A stretch of 64,000 nt of DNA from JACTMZ01 sp044359955 (lineage in GTDB: Bacteria; Verrucomicrobiota; Verrucomicrobiia; Chthoniobacterales; JACTMZ01), in the NCBI GenBank assembly GCA_044359955.1, contig JBIKLF010000006.1, forward strand, positions 66,844 to 130,843, read 5' to 3'. Positions 33,340 to 41,573 of this stretch are shown here, piece by piece. Position numbers and translations under genes: made by a program. Position 1 is the stretch's first letter. Every line of letters starts with the position of its first letter. The notes beneath the pieces are model-generated. The model was not told the origin of the DNA and did not search any database. It saw nothing but the letters and a program-made list of their open reading frames with translations.

Positions 33340-34076
33340 CCAGCCCGACCAGCGAACAGCGCGAAGCGGCGCGACACCCCGATCCACGGCAATGCACCGT
33401 GATGCACCAGCGCTGGGAGAATCTGCTTTTTCTCCATTGGACCGTCCAACCCGACCTCATCCAGCGCACCCTTCCGCCCGGACTCCATGCCGATACTTTT
33501 GCCGGCGAGGCGTGGCTCGGAATCGTCCCCTTCGCCATGCGTGCCGTGCGGCCCGCCGGGCTGCCCGCCGTCGGACCCATCTCGAATTTTCTCGAGCTCA
33601 ATGTCCGCACTTACGTGCACGACGACCGCGGCGTCCCCGGCGTCTGGTTCTACTCGCTCGACTGCAACCAATCGCTCGCCGTCCTCATCGCCCGCATTTT
33701 TTTCGGCCTGCCTTACCAACACGCCAAGATGCGGGCCGCTTTCGGATCCGTCATCGACTACCGCTCCACCCGGCGCGGCACATCGGAGGAATCCCGTTTT
33801 GTCTGGCGGCCGGAAGGCGCGGCCCGGATCGCCGCTCCCGGTAGTCTCGAGTTTTTCCTCCTCGAACGCTACCACCTCTACTCCAGCCGTGGCGGACAAC
33901 TCTTCCGCGGCACCGTAGCCCATCCCCCTTACGAATTCCGCGCGGCGAAGGTCGAGGAATTCTCCGTCTTCCCCGCCACCCTTGCCGGATTCAGGAACCT
34001 CGCGCCCGAACCCCGTCACATCTGCTCCGCGGACGGCGTTGCGGTGCGCATCCTCGGGTTGGAACGGCTTTCATGA
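33336..34076 (+). CDS. DUF2071 (YqjF-like) protein
   Basis: A 246-aa protein from MTSPTSEQREAARHPDPRQC. It matches the DUF2071 family by the N-terminal MHQRWENLLFLHWTVQPDLI, by LPPGLHADTFAGEAWLGIVP and by LELNVRTYVHDDRGVPGVWF with FYSLDCNQ. The family resembles acetoacetate decarboxylase-fold proteins; no function is established. It overlaps both neighbours by 4 nt, so it is in an operon with the methyltransferase and the dioxygenase. Confidence 0.8.
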   Translation: MTSPTSEQREAARHPDPRQCTVMHQRWENLLFLHWTVQPDLIQRTLPPGLHADTFAGEAWLGIVPFAMRAVRPAGLPAVGPISNFLELNVRTYVHDDRGVPGVWFYSLDCNQSLAVLIARIFFGLPYQHAKMRAAFGSVIDYRSTRRGTSEESRFVWRPEGAARIAAPGSLEFFLLERYHLYSSRGGQLFRGTVAHPPYEFRAAKVEEFSVFPATLAGFRNLAPEPRHICSADGVAVRILGLERLS

Positions 34077-34999
34077 AACTCCACGGCCTTCATCACGTCA
34101 CCGCGATCACCGCTCGCGCACGCGACAACCATGATTTCTACACCCGCAACCTCGGCCTTCGCTTGGTCAAAAAAACGGTCAACCAAGATGACGTCTCGGC
34201 CTACCACCTGTTCTACGCCGACGGCGCCGGCACGCCGGGAACAGATCTGACTTTTTTCGATTGGCCCACGGCACCAGAACGCCGCGGGACACGCAGCGTG
34301 ACGCGAACCGGTCTGCGCGTCGGCAGCACCACCTCGCTTGAATGGTGGCGCGATCGACTGGGTTCGGGTGTCTCCATCACCGAGCGCAACGGAAAGCCGG
34401 TCTTGGATTTTGAGGATCCCGAGGGACAACGCTTGAGCCTCGTCGTCGACGACGAGCCAGCTGCCGCCGTCTGGGAACAAAGCCCCGTTCCCGCCGGACA
34501 TCAGATCCGCGGTCTGGGTCCTTTGCTCCTCAATGTGCCAACCTTCGAACCGACCGACCGTGTCTTCCGTGAACTGCTGCTCCTGCCAAACATCGGCACT
34601 TACCCGATGGACGGACGCGAGGTGCACGTCTACCAAATCGGCTCGAAACCCGGAGCTGCTCGCGAACTTCATCTGCGGGTCGATCCGGACATGCCCGCCG
34701 CACGCCAGGGTGCCGGCGGCGTCCATCATCTGGCCCTCCGCACCACGCAGGCGGACTACCACGCGTGGGCGCAGCATTTGGCCGAGTCCGGCATGCCCAA
34801 CAGCGGTCCCGTCGACCGCCATTGGTTCCGCAGCCTCTACTTCCGCGAACCCAACGGCCTCCTCATCGAAATTGCCACCGACGAGCCCGGTTTCACCACC
34901 GACGAACCGCTTGACCGGCTCGGCGAAACGCTTTCCCTGCCGCCCTTCCTCGAGCCGAAGCGCCGCGAGATTACGGCCGGACTGAAACCTCTGGCGTGA
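34073..34999 (+). CDS. VOC-family ring-cleaving dioxygenase (MhqA/MhqO-like)
   Basis: A 308-aa protein with two vicinal-oxygen-chelate modules. It begins MKLHGLHHVTAITARARDNH, whose HHVT His is the first metal ligand. It continues DFYTRNLGLRLVKKTVNQDD; the second module has GVHHLALRTTQADYHAWA and the later NGLLIEIATDEPGF with the metal-binding Glu. Relatives cleave hydroquinones or act as glyoxalases. The real substrate is unknown. It overlaps the DUF2071 gene by 4 nt and ends the operon. Confidence 0.85.
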   Translation: MKLHGLHHVTAITARARDNHDFYTRNLGLRLVKKTVNQDDVSAYHLFYADGAGTPGTDLTFFDWPTAPERRGTRSVTRTGLRVGSTTSLEWWRDRLGSGVSITERNGKPVLDFEDPEGQRLSLVVDDEPAAAVWEQSPVPAGHQIRGLGPLLLNVPTFEPTDRVFRELLLLPNIGTYPMDGREVHVYQIGSKPGAARELHLRVDPDMPAARQGAGGVHHLALRTTQADYHAWAQHLAESGMPNSGPVDRHWFRSLYFREPNGLLIEIATDEPGFTTDEPLDRLGETLSLPPFLEPKRREITAGLKPLA

Positions 35000-35033
35000 C
35001 GCGCGGCGTCCACGCCGCTACGCTTCGCCTCCC

Positions 35034-36392
35034 ATGTCCAAAGAAGCTCAACAACGGATGGAAAAAATCGTCAGTCTCTGCAAGAGACGCGGTTTCATTT
35101 TCCAGTCCTCCGAAATCTACGGCGGCCTCAACGGTTTCTGGGACTACGGCCCGATGGGAGTCGAACTGAAGCGCAACCTCAAAGACTTCTGGTGGCGCCG
35201 CAATGTCCACGAGCGCGAGGACATGGTCGGCATGGACGGTTCCATCATCATGAATCGCGCCGTGTGGAAAGCCAGCGGCCACGAGGACACCTTCAACGAT
35301 CCCATGGTCGACTGCAAAAACTGTCAGGCACGCCTCCGGGCCGACCAGCTGCCGCAGAAGGACAATATTCCTTACTGCCCGGCCTGCGGCAGCCGCGACC
35401 TCACCGACGCACGCGACTTTAACCTGATGTTCAAAAGCCACACCGGTCCGCTCGAGAACGACGACAACCTCGTCTACCTCCGCCCCGAAACCGCGCAGGC
35501 CATGTTCGTGCAATTCAAGAACATCCTCGAAACCTCGCGCAAAAAACTTCCCTTCGGCATCGCGCAAATCGGCAAAGCTTTCCGCAACGAGATCAACCCC
35601 CGCAACTACATCTTCCGTTCGCGCGAATTCGAGCAGATGGAAATCGAATATTTCTGCCGCCCCGAGGACGGACTAGCCCTCACCGACTACTGGCTCGAGG
35701 AACGCCTCAAGTTCTACGAAGACATCGGCATTCCGCGTGCGAAAATAAAAATCCACGACATTCCCGACGGCGAACGCGCCTTTTACTCGAAGAAAACTTA
35801 CGATCTCGAATACGAGTTCCCCTTCGGCGTAAGCGAACTTGAGGGCGTTGCCTATCGCACGGATTATGACCTTTCTGCGCACATGAAGCACAGCGGCAAG
35901 CCACTCGAGTATTTCGACGACGAGAAAAAGGAAAAATTCGTCCCGCACGTCGTGGAGCCGAGTGCCGGTGTGGACCGCACCGCCCTGGCCCTCATCTGCG
36001 AAGCCTTTGACGAAGAGGAAGTCACGGACGAGAAGGGCAACAAAGAGGTCCGCACCATCCTCCGCTTCCACCCGCGCATCGCCCCGGTCAAATGCGGTAT
36101 TTTCCCGCTCCTCAAAAACAAACCCGCCCTCGTCGAAAAAGCTAAAGCCGTGGCCGCCTCTCTTCGTCCCCACATGATGGTTTTCTATGACGAAGCCGGT
36201 GCCATCGGCCGTCGTTACCGCCGACAGGACGAAATCGGCACGCCATTTTGCGTCACCGTCGACTTCGACACCATCGGGGAAAACGGACCCGAAATGGCCG
36301 ATACCGTCACGCTCCGTCATCGTGACTCGATGCAGCAGGAGCGTATTCCCATCGCCGAACTCCGCGCGCGTCTCGAAGCCGCTATCTTTTGA
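35034..36392 (+). CDS. glyS: Glycyl-tRNA synthetase (single-chain, class IIa)
   Basis: Charges tRNA-Gly. This is the dimeric alpha2 form, 452 aa, not the alpha2beta2 form of E. coli. Landmarks are SSEIYGGLNGFWDYGPMGVE (motif 1 region), a Cys-rich zinc-like insertion (DCKNCQARLRADQLPQKDN with CPACGSRDLTDARDFNLMF), IGKAFRNEINPRNYIFRSRE (motif 2), the EFEQMEIEYF signature and a motif 3 with EPSAGVDRTALALI. The anticodon-binding domain lies at the C-terminus (FHPRIAPVKCGIFPL). It is complete. Confidence 0.95.
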   Translation: MSKEAQQRMEKIVSLCKRRGFIFQSSEIYGGLNGFWDYGPMGVELKRNLKDFWWRRNVHEREDMVGMDGSIIMNRAVWKASGHEDTFNDPMVDCKNCQARLRADQLPQKDNIPYCPACGSRDLTDARDFNLMFKSHTGPLENDDNLVYLRPETAQAMFVQFKNILETSRKKLPFGIAQIGKAFRNEINPRNYIFRSREFEQMEIEYFCRPEDGLALTDYWLEERLKFYEDIGIPRAKIKIHDIPDGERAFYSKKTYDLEYEFPFGVSELEGVAYRTDYDLSAHMKHSGKPLEYFDDEKKEKFVPHVVEPSAGVDRTALALICEAFDEEEVTDEKGNKEVRTILRFHPRIAPVKCGIFPLLKNKPALVEKAKAVAASLRPHMMVFYDEAGAIGRRYRRQDEIGTPFCVTVDFDTIGENGPEMADTVTLRHRDSMQQERIPIAELRARLEAAIF

Positions 36393-36396
36393 TTCC

Positions 36397-37071
36397 ATGG
36401 CGGACGACGTCCATTTGCAGGCGCGCGAACTCCGCAAGTCGTTCCGTCTCGGCAGTTCCAACCTCGAAATCCTGCGCGGACTCGACCTCACCGTGCTCCG
36501 CGGCGAGACCGTCTTCCTCTGCGGCGCCTCCGGCGCGGGCAAAAGCACCCTCCTCTACACCTTGGCCGGGCTCGAGCGTCCCACCACCGGCGAAGTCCGT
36601 TTCGAAAATGAGGACCTCTACAGCGTCTCCGCCGCCCGCCAAGCCGAACTGCGCAACACGCGCATGGGCTTCGTCTTCCAGAGCTACATGCTTCTGCCCG
36701 AATTGACCGCCTTGGAGAATGTGGCGCTGCCCGGACTCATCGGCGGCCGCCCCGACTTGGCCCGCGCCGCCGGCTTGCTCAAGCAAGTCGGCCTTGCCGA
36801 TCGCTCCGGACACCTTCCCTCGGAACTCTCCGGCGGCGAACAGCAACGCGTGGCCATCGCCCGCTCGCTGGTCAACCGTCCCGGCATGCTCTTCGCCGAC
36901 GAACCCACCGGCAACCTCGACTCCCGCACCGGCGGGGAAATCGTCGACCTCCTCCTCGGCTTGGCCCGGGAGCACGGCACCACTCTCCTCGCCGTGACCC
37001 ACGACACCAACCTCGCCGCCCGCGGCGACCGCGTCCTCCACATCCGCGACGGCGCCTTGGAGGAGGCTTGA
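36397..37071 (+). CDS. LolD-like ABC transporter ATP-binding protein
   Basis: A 224-aa ATPase from MADDVHLQARELRKSFRLGS, of the MacB/LolD type. Walker A is CGASGAGKSTLLYTLAGLER, the Q-loop is FVFQSYMLLPELTALENVAL, the signature is LSGGEQQRVAIARSLVNRPG, Walker B is MLFADEPTGNLDSR and the switch His is in AVTHDTN. The family energises lipoprotein sorting or efflux permeases. No permease gene is adjacent, so its partner is elsewhere. It starts 4 nt after glyS. Confidence 0.88.
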   Translation: MADDVHLQARELRKSFRLGSSNLEILRGLDLTVLRGETVFLCGASGAGKSTLLYTLAGLERPTTGEVRFENEDLYSVSAARQAELRNTRMGFVFQSYMLLPELTALENVALPGLIGGRPDLARAAGLLKQVGLADRSGHLPSELSGGEQQRVAIARSLVNRPGMLFADEPTGNLDSRTGGEIVDLLLGLAREHGTTLLAVTHDTNLAARGDRVLHIRDGALEEA

Positions 37072-37099
37072 GACCCCTCTCCCCGACACCAACTTCCCT

Positions 37100-38335
37100 A
37101 TGAAAAACAACCTCACCCTCGTTCTCGCTCTGCTCGCCGGCGGACTCTTGACCGACCCCGCGCAAGCCGCGGAGGCACCCCACGAAACCCCGGTTCCGGT
37201 CGCCGCGGCAGATTATGTGTCCGCCGAAACAATCGACAGCGCCGGCTTGGTGCTTGATCCCCTGGCGGAACCGGATGGCGCCAGTTTGCGCTTTTCCGGC
37301 ACCGGTCCGCGGGGACGATTTTCCCTTTCCGGAAGGGAAAACCTCGCCGCCTACGCCGCCATGCTCCGCGCCATCGCCGAACTCGGGAAGATGGATCGCG
37401 AAAAGATGTTCGGCCGTGCCGCGGGCAAAGCTGCCAAGGCACCGGTCGAAGCGGCCGCCAAGCTGGTGACTGATCCGGCCAAGACACTCGGCGCCCTGCC
37501 CAAGGGGGCAATGAACTTCCTCAAACGCACCGGACGTCAGATCAAAGAAAACAGCCGCCAGATCGCCGAAGGCAGCTCGAACTCCACGGCCGCCGCGGAC
37601 CTCATCGGTCTCGGCAGCATCAAGCGTCAGTTGGCCGTCTCCCTCGGCGTTGACCCCTACCTGCCGGACGAAACCTTCCAAAATGCGCTGAACGAAACCG
37701 CCTCCGCGGCCTATTTCGGCGGCATCGGGGTCAAAGCTCTCACCATGCTGGTCGCCCCCGTGGCCGTCTCGCAAGTGGTCACCGGCCTGAATATCAGCGG
37801 CAATCTCGCGAAGAAAATCGTCTCGTCCTCCGCGGCCGACTTGCGCGCCTCGGATCGTGAAGACCTGAGTTCGCTCGGCGTGCCGCCGGACACCATCGCC
37901 GCGCTCTTCGCCAACCGCTGGTTCACCCCCGCCTCGACCACCGTGCTGGTCGATGCCCTCAAGCAATTGGGCACGAAGAAAGGTATCCCGCAATTCGTTG
38001 CCGCCTGTGCCGGGGTGGAGGATAGCGCGGATGCCACCTACTACCGGGAAGTTGCCGCCCTGCTCGCCCGCCGCGTGGCGGCGCAGTGTCCGCTGGCCCG
38101 CCTTGAGATGTTCCACGCGCTGCCGGTTGCCGTCTCGCAGCAAAACGAGTTGGTTGTCCCGCTGCCGGCCGACCTCCTCTGGTGGACCCCCACCGCCGAT
38201 GAAATTTCCCAAGCCTTGCTCCAGGGCGAAGGCGCTCCCCCCGCAGGGGCCGAATTGTGGACCGACGGACAACTCACCCCCATGGCGGCCGCCGCTCTGC
38301 GGGAACGTGGCTACACCATCTCGACGGTCGATTGA
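37100..38335 (+). CDS. Exported protein of unknown function
   Basis: A 411-aa protein with a clear Sec signal (MKNNLTLVLALLAGGLLTDP, cleavage near AQAAEA). I do not recognise the family. Residues about 105-165 are Ala/Lys-rich and helical (AAGKAAKAPVEAAAKLVTDP). Residues about 195-260 include a Gly/Ala hydrophobic stretch (FGGIGVKALTMLVAPVAVSQ) that could associate with membrane. It follows the orphan ABC ATPase by 28 nt and may be co-transcribed with it. Confidence 0.75.
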   Translation: MKNNLTLVLALLAGGLLTDPAQAAEAPHETPVPVAAADYVSAETIDSAGLVLDPLAEPDGASLRFSGTGPRGRFSLSGRENLAAYAAMLRAIAELGKMDREKMFGRAAGKAAKAPVEAAAKLVTDPAKTLGALPKGAMNFLKRTGRQIKENSRQIAEGSSNSTAAADLIGLGSIKRQLAVSLGVDPYLPDETFQNALNETASAAYFGGIGVKALTMLVAPVAVSQVVTGLNISGNLAKKIVSSSAADLRASDREDLSSLGVPPDTIAALFANRWFTPASTTVLVDALKQLGTKKGIPQFVAACAGVEDSADATYYREVAALLARRVAAQCPLARLEMFHALPVAVSQQNELVVPLPADLLWWTPTADEISQALLQGEGAPPAGAELWTDGQLTPMAAAALRERGYTISTVD

Positions 38336-38346
38336 TACGGTCCCGC

Positions 38347-38375
38347 TTGCTCCTGTCGCCGGCGGCCGATAACCT
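38347..38375 (+). promoter_or_regulatory. sodB: Candidate sodB promoter
   Basis: TTGCTC (38347-38352) and TAACCT (38370-38375) with a 17-nt spacer lie 24 nt upstream of the sodB start. Both boxes are only moderate matches. The leader would be short and AT-rich (AATAAATTAAATAAT) and has no Shine-Dalgarno sequence. Confidence 0.3.
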
Positions 38376-38398
38376 ACCTCTTCAATAAATTAAATAAT

Positions 38399-39025
38399 AT
38401 GGCCTACGAACTTCCACCTCTCACTTACGCAAACAACGCCCTCGAACCGAACATCGACGCGCGCACGATGGAAATCCATCACGACAAACATCATCAGGCT
38501 TACATCACCAACGCGAATAACGCGTTGAAAGATCATCCCGACCTCCTCGCCAAGCCGGTCAACGACCTCATCGCCGATCTCACCGTCGTTCCCGAAACAA
38601 TCCGCCCCGCCGTGCGAAACAACGCGGGCGGACACGCCAACCACACCTTCTTCTGGACCATCATGGGCCCGAACGCCGGAGGTGAACCGAAAGGCAAACT
38701 GGCCGAGGCGATCCAAGCCAAATTCGGCAGCTTCGACGCTTTCAAGGAGGCCTTCGAAAAAGCCGGCGCCACCCGCTTCGGTAGCGGTTGGGCCTGGCTC
38801 GTGGTGAACAAAGGCGAACTCGAAGTCGTCTCCACCGCCAACCAAGACAGCCCGCTCATGGGCAAAGCCGTCGCCGGCGTCGAAGGCACCCCCGTCATCG
38901 GCTGCGATGTCTGGGAGCACGCGTATTATCTCAACTACCAAAACCGCCGCCCCGATTACCTCAAAGCCTGGTGGAATACCGTCAACTGGGACCAAGCCGA
39001 GCAAAACTACCTCGCCGCGCTGTAA
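38399..39025 (+). CDS. sodB: Superoxide dismutase (Fe/Mn family)
   Basis: Dismutates superoxide in the cytoplasm. It has 208 aa. The four metal ligands are visible: His in MEIHHDKHHQAYITNANN, His in HANHTFFWTI, and Asp and His in GCDVWEHAYYLNYQNRRPDY. GGEPKGKL lies in the middle. Whether it uses iron or manganese cannot be decided safely. The last codons read NYLAAL and differ from the NYLAAKGA ending in the decayed copy at 41421-41510. It is followed by a strong terminator. Confidence 0.95.
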   Translation: MAYELPPLTYANNALEPNIDARTMEIHHDKHHQAYITNANNALKDHPDLLAKPVNDLIADLTVVPETIRPAVRNNAGGHANHTFFWTIMGPNAGGEPKGKLAEAIQAKFGSFDAFKEAFEKAGATRFGSGWAWLVVNKGELEVVSTANQDSPLMGKAVAGVEGTPVIGCDVWEHAYYLNYQNRRPDYLKAWWNTVNWDQAEQNYLAAL

Positions 39026-39050
39026 GCCACGCACCACATCTCATTGAAAA

Positions 39051-39081
39051 GCCCGAGGCCTCATCGCCTCGGGCTTTTTTT
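39051..39081 (+). terminator. sodB: Intrinsic terminator of sodB
   Basis: GCCCGAGGC and GCCTCGGGC form a perfect 9-bp stem around a 6-nt loop, followed directly by seven T residues. It lies 25 nt after the sodB stop codon and is among the clearest terminators in the window. Confidence 0.92.
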
Positions 39082-39170
39082 CTTTCACTCGGTAGGGTCG
39101 GCTGGCCTCAGCGGACCGCTACTCATACCAATCCTCAAAAGGAGTTGGACTCACGAATGATGATCGGCGG

Positions 39171-39233
39171 GTAGGGACACGCGGCCCGCGTGTCCGCTTT
39201 AAGAGGGAGGACGAGCGGGCCGCGTGTCCCTAC
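39171..39233. repeat. Dispersed double-hairpin palindromic repeat, copy 2
   Basis: A 63-nt element with GTAGGG and CCCTAC ends. The left hairpin is GACACGCGG-CCCGCGTGTC. The right one, GACGAGCGG-GC-CGCGTGTC, has arms of two different types, as if two family members had recombined. It is preceded by ATACCAATCC and TGATCGGCG, and a similar stretch precedes the element at 44111. It marks the left edge of the accessory island. Confidence 0.7.
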
Positions 39234-39327
39234 CTTAAGAACTAAAGTCCGCAACCTTTTGGTGTTTGGCATCACATGTCCTTTCGCATCGCCTCCGCAA
39301 TTCCAGAGTCTTATCTTTCCAACCGCC

Positions 39328-39507
39328 ATGCCCAACCAAACCCCCGAGCAAATCGCCCGTGGCGCCATTGACGCGCAGCTCCGAGCGTCAGGTTGGGCGG
39401 CGCAGAACAAAAACGACATCAACCTCCGCGGAGGCCAGTCGATGGTCATTCATGTTCATTGTCACCTGATCACGTTCCCGCTGGCGAAACTCTCTCCACG
39501 CACCTAA
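39328..39507 (+). pseudogene. hsdR: Remnant of type I restriction endonuclease subunit R (5' end only)
   Basis: The reading frame from ATG at 39328 starts MPNQTPEQIARGAIDAQLRA and then SGWAAQNKNDINLRGGQS. It matches the N-terminus of HsdR/DEAD-type restriction subunits, which read like TPEQxARxxIDxxLxxAGW, then INLSAGxGVAVREF. After about 38 residues the similarity stops and an unrelated 20-residue tail leads to a stop at 39507. The endonuclease and helicase regions (about 1,000 residues) are missing and hsdM and hsdS are absent, so this is a relic. It lies 4 nt before the AbiEi-like gene. Confidence 0.65.
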
Positions 39508-39511
39508 AGTC

Positions 39512-40225
39512 ATGAGCGGAGACGCAAAGGGAAAACTTTTCAACGAAGTTCTGGCTCATCTGAAGGGCCGTTCCGCCTATTTTCCCACCGCAGCCATCCG
39601 CGAGGCTGTCCGCAACGCCGATCTCCCGATCACGGACGGATCATTGAGAGTTTATCTCTCCGAAGCCGTCGCCAAGGGCGTGCTCCACGATGCCGGTCGC
39701 GGCTGGTATTCGCGGTTGATCGATCGCGTTGCGCTCGATCCGAAGCTGGTCGGAAGACTCATCCGTGCCGTCGAAAAGGCTTTCCCGTTGCTGGACTTTT
39801 GCGTGTGGAGCACCGTGCAACTCAACCCGTGGATGCATCATCTGCTCGCAAGGCCGATCCATTTCCTCTACGCGCCAACGGATACCTTGGAATCCATCGG
39901 TGACCGCTTGCGGGGCGAAGGCTGGGAGGTCGCCGTCAATCCCGGCAAAACCACAGCCACGCGCGACGTACGACCTGGTGAAAAAATGGTCGTCCTTCGC
40001 CCCGCCCATTCGAAGCAACCGCCGTCGCACGGTCACCATTCCGCCATCGAACAGGTGCTCGTTGAACTCTTGGTCGAAAATGAAGCTTTGGGGCTAATGG
40101 ACGACTCGGAAGCCCTCACCACCCTCACCTCTTGCACCAACATCGGACTAGTTCAAGTCGCTGAACTGAAGCGTTTTGCAGAGTTCCGACAGCTAAAGTG
40201 GGAGAAGATTTGGACAGTTAACTAA
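39512..40225 (+). CDS. AbiEi-like antitoxin (DUF6577-type)
   Basis: A 237-aa protein from MSGDAKGKLFNEVLAHLKGR. The N-terminus is a winged helix-turn-helix (FPTAAIREAVRNADLPITDG, then LRVYLSEAVAKGVLHDAGRG) and the middle has DFCVWSTVQLNPWMHHLLAR, the region related to AbiEi antitoxins. In type IV AbiE systems the antitoxin represses its promoter and does not bind the toxin directly. It lies upstream of an AbiEii-like nucleotidyltransferase, the canonical antitoxin-toxin order. Codon use and AT content of this gene pair are a little different from the neighbours. Confidence 0.75.
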   Translation: MSGDAKGKLFNEVLAHLKGRSAYFPTAAIREAVRNADLPITDGSLRVYLSEAVAKGVLHDAGRGWYSRLIDRVALDPKLVGRLIRAVEKAFPLLDFCVWSTVQLNPWMHHLLARPIHFLYAPTDTLESIGDRLRGEGWEVAVNPGKTTATRDVRPGEKMVVLRPAHSKQPPSHGHHSAIEQVLVELLVENEALGLMDDSEALTTLTSCTNIGLVQVAELKRFAEFRQLKWEKIWTVN

Positions 40226-40253
40226 CGCCACTTTTGCGAAAGCTTTGGCGTTA
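40223..40253. promoter_or_regulatory. Inverted repeat between AbiEi-like and AbiEii-like genes
   Basis: TAACGCCA (starting at the stop codon of the antitoxin gene) and TGGCGTTA form an 8-bp inverted repeat with a 15-nt loop, inside which CTTT and AAAG can pair further. There is no T-run behind it, so it is not a typical terminator. It could be an AbiEi operator or an RNA hairpin setting the toxin-to-antitoxin ratio (inference). Confidence 0.5.
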
Positions 40254-40285
40254 ATTAATCACACCGAACCGAGCTTTCCAACCCC

Positions 40286-41383
40286 ATGTTTCCTGCTTCG
40301 ACCTACACCCGTGCGTGGGCCGACGAGAAACGCCGCGAGCTGGGCAACTGCGATCCGGTCTTGCTGGAGAAGTGCGTGCACGCCCTCACACTGCTGGGCT
40401 TTCTGGCAGAGAGCGGTCTGCCTTTCATCTTCAAAGGCGGCACAAGTCTGCTGCTCCACCTGCCCGAAATCTCCCGCCTCTCCATCGACATTGATATCGT
40501 GAGCCCCGCCGCCGACAACGAGCTGGACCGCGTGGTCGAAAAAATCGGCAGCATGGATCCGTTTAGCGGCATGAAGGAGAGCCACCGCGACCAGAACAGC
40601 GAACGGGAATCTTTGCCTCGCCGACGGCATTTCAAATTTTTCTTCCGCAGCGAGCGGGCCAAGGGCGGCCAGGCTGCCGTGTTGCTCGACGTGGTGCAGG
40701 AGAAAGAGTGTCCGCACGTGACGGTGCAACGCCCCATCCGCACGAGCTTTCTCGTCCCCGAGCGCGAAATCGCGGTCACGCTTCCCACCATCGAAAGCCT
40801 TTTGGGCGATAAGCTGACAGCCTTTGCCCCTACCACAACAGGCGTGCGCCTGCGCCGCAGCGACGGAAGTCCGGGAGACGTCATGCAGGTCGCCAAACAG
40901 CTTTTCGACGTCGGCGTGCTCTTCGCCCATGCCGCAGACTTCGCAGAGATCACCCGCGTGTATGACGGCGTCCAAGCGCAAGAATCCGGCTATCGGGGCA
41001 ACGCGCACAGCCGCGAGGAGACGCTCACCGACACGCTGAGCGCCTGTCTCGGAGCAACAGCTCTGAAGCCGGCACACCGCGCCATGTTCCCCGACACTCC
41101 GTTGCTCGTCGATGGTTTCAACAAACTGCGCGGACACCTCACCGACCCGAAATTCGACACCGAGAAGCGCCGCGTGTTCGCGGCCCGGACGGGTTTGCTC
41201 GCCGCCTACCTCCAATCAGGGCGCTCGCTGGATCTCGAAAACATTCGCTACACACAAAGCGAAACGCAGTTGGACAATCTGCGTGCCGCCACCCTGCGCG
41301 GACACCCTCACGATTGGCTCGACCGCATCAAACCCACCAATCCCGAGGCGTATCACTACTGGCACATGGCACTGAAGCCATAG
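40286..41383 (+). CDS. AbiEii/AbiGii-type nucleotidyltransferase toxin
   Basis: A 365-aa protein of the AbiEii nucleotidyltransferase family. The fold's motifs are present: FIFKGGTSLLLHL (GG-T/S helix) followed by SRLSIDIDIVSP with the metal-binding Asp-x-Asp. A later lysine-containing segment is ESLLGDKLTAFAP, also characteristic of AbiEii. In characterised systems such toxins add nucleotides to tRNA or otherwise block translation, causing abortive infection. Start ATG at 40286 is 60 nt after the antitoxin stop. All motifs are intact, so it appears functional. Confidence 0.82.
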   Translation: MFPASTYTRAWADEKRRELGNCDPVLLEKCVHALTLLGFLAESGLPFIFKGGTSLLLHLPEISRLSIDIDIVSPAADNELDRVVEKIGSMDPFSGMKESHRDQNSERESLPRRRHFKFFFRSERAKGGQAAVLLDVVQEKECPHVTVQRPIRTSFLVPEREIAVTLPTIESLLGDKLTAFAPTTTGVRLRRSDGSPGDVMQVAKQLFDVGVLFAHAADFAEITRVYDGVQAQESGYRGNAHSREETLTDTLSACLGATALKPAHRAMFPDTPLLVDGFNKLRGHLTDPKFDTEKRRVFAARTGLLAAYLQSGRSLDLENIRYTQSETQLDNLRAATLRGHPHDWLDRIKPTNPEAYHYWHMALKP

Positions 41384-41420
41384 CGCATGCCGCGCTTTGA
41401 CTTCATTTCTGGGAAATCTA

Positions 41421-41510
41421 AACTGCCGCTTCGATTACTTCAAAGCTTGGTGGAACACGGTCAACTAGGACCAAGCCGAGAAAAACTACCTCGCCGCCAA
41501 GGGCGCGTAG
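41421..41510 (+). pseudogene. Decayed 3' fragment of a second sodB
   Basis: Thirty codons read NCRFDYFKAWWNTVN, an in-frame TAG, then DQAEKNYLAAKGA and a final TAG. This corresponds to the end of sodB at 38942-39024 (NRRPDYLKAWWNTVNWDQAEQNYLAAL with Trp in place of the stop). The DNA identity with intact sodB is high but not complete, with many synonymous differences, so it is not a recent exact duplication. Only this 3' part exists; there is no upstream superoxide dismutase sequence. It closes the island containing the hsdR relic and the AbiE pair. Confidence 0.88.
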
Positions 41511-41573
41511 GAAAGTCCGTGCAGGGAACTCGCTCACCCTATGGCGAAACTGTCGCCGTAGCGGTCTGGAAAA

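Noticed and set aside
39190..39507. A 105-aa protein starting inside the palindromic repeat upstream of the hsdR relic
   Set aside because: The part before 39328 is translated repeat and spacer; similarity to HsdR begins only at MPNQTPEQ.
41421..41510. A second functional superoxide dismutase
   Set aside because: Only the last 30 codons exist, with an in-frame stop and no upstream SOD sequence.
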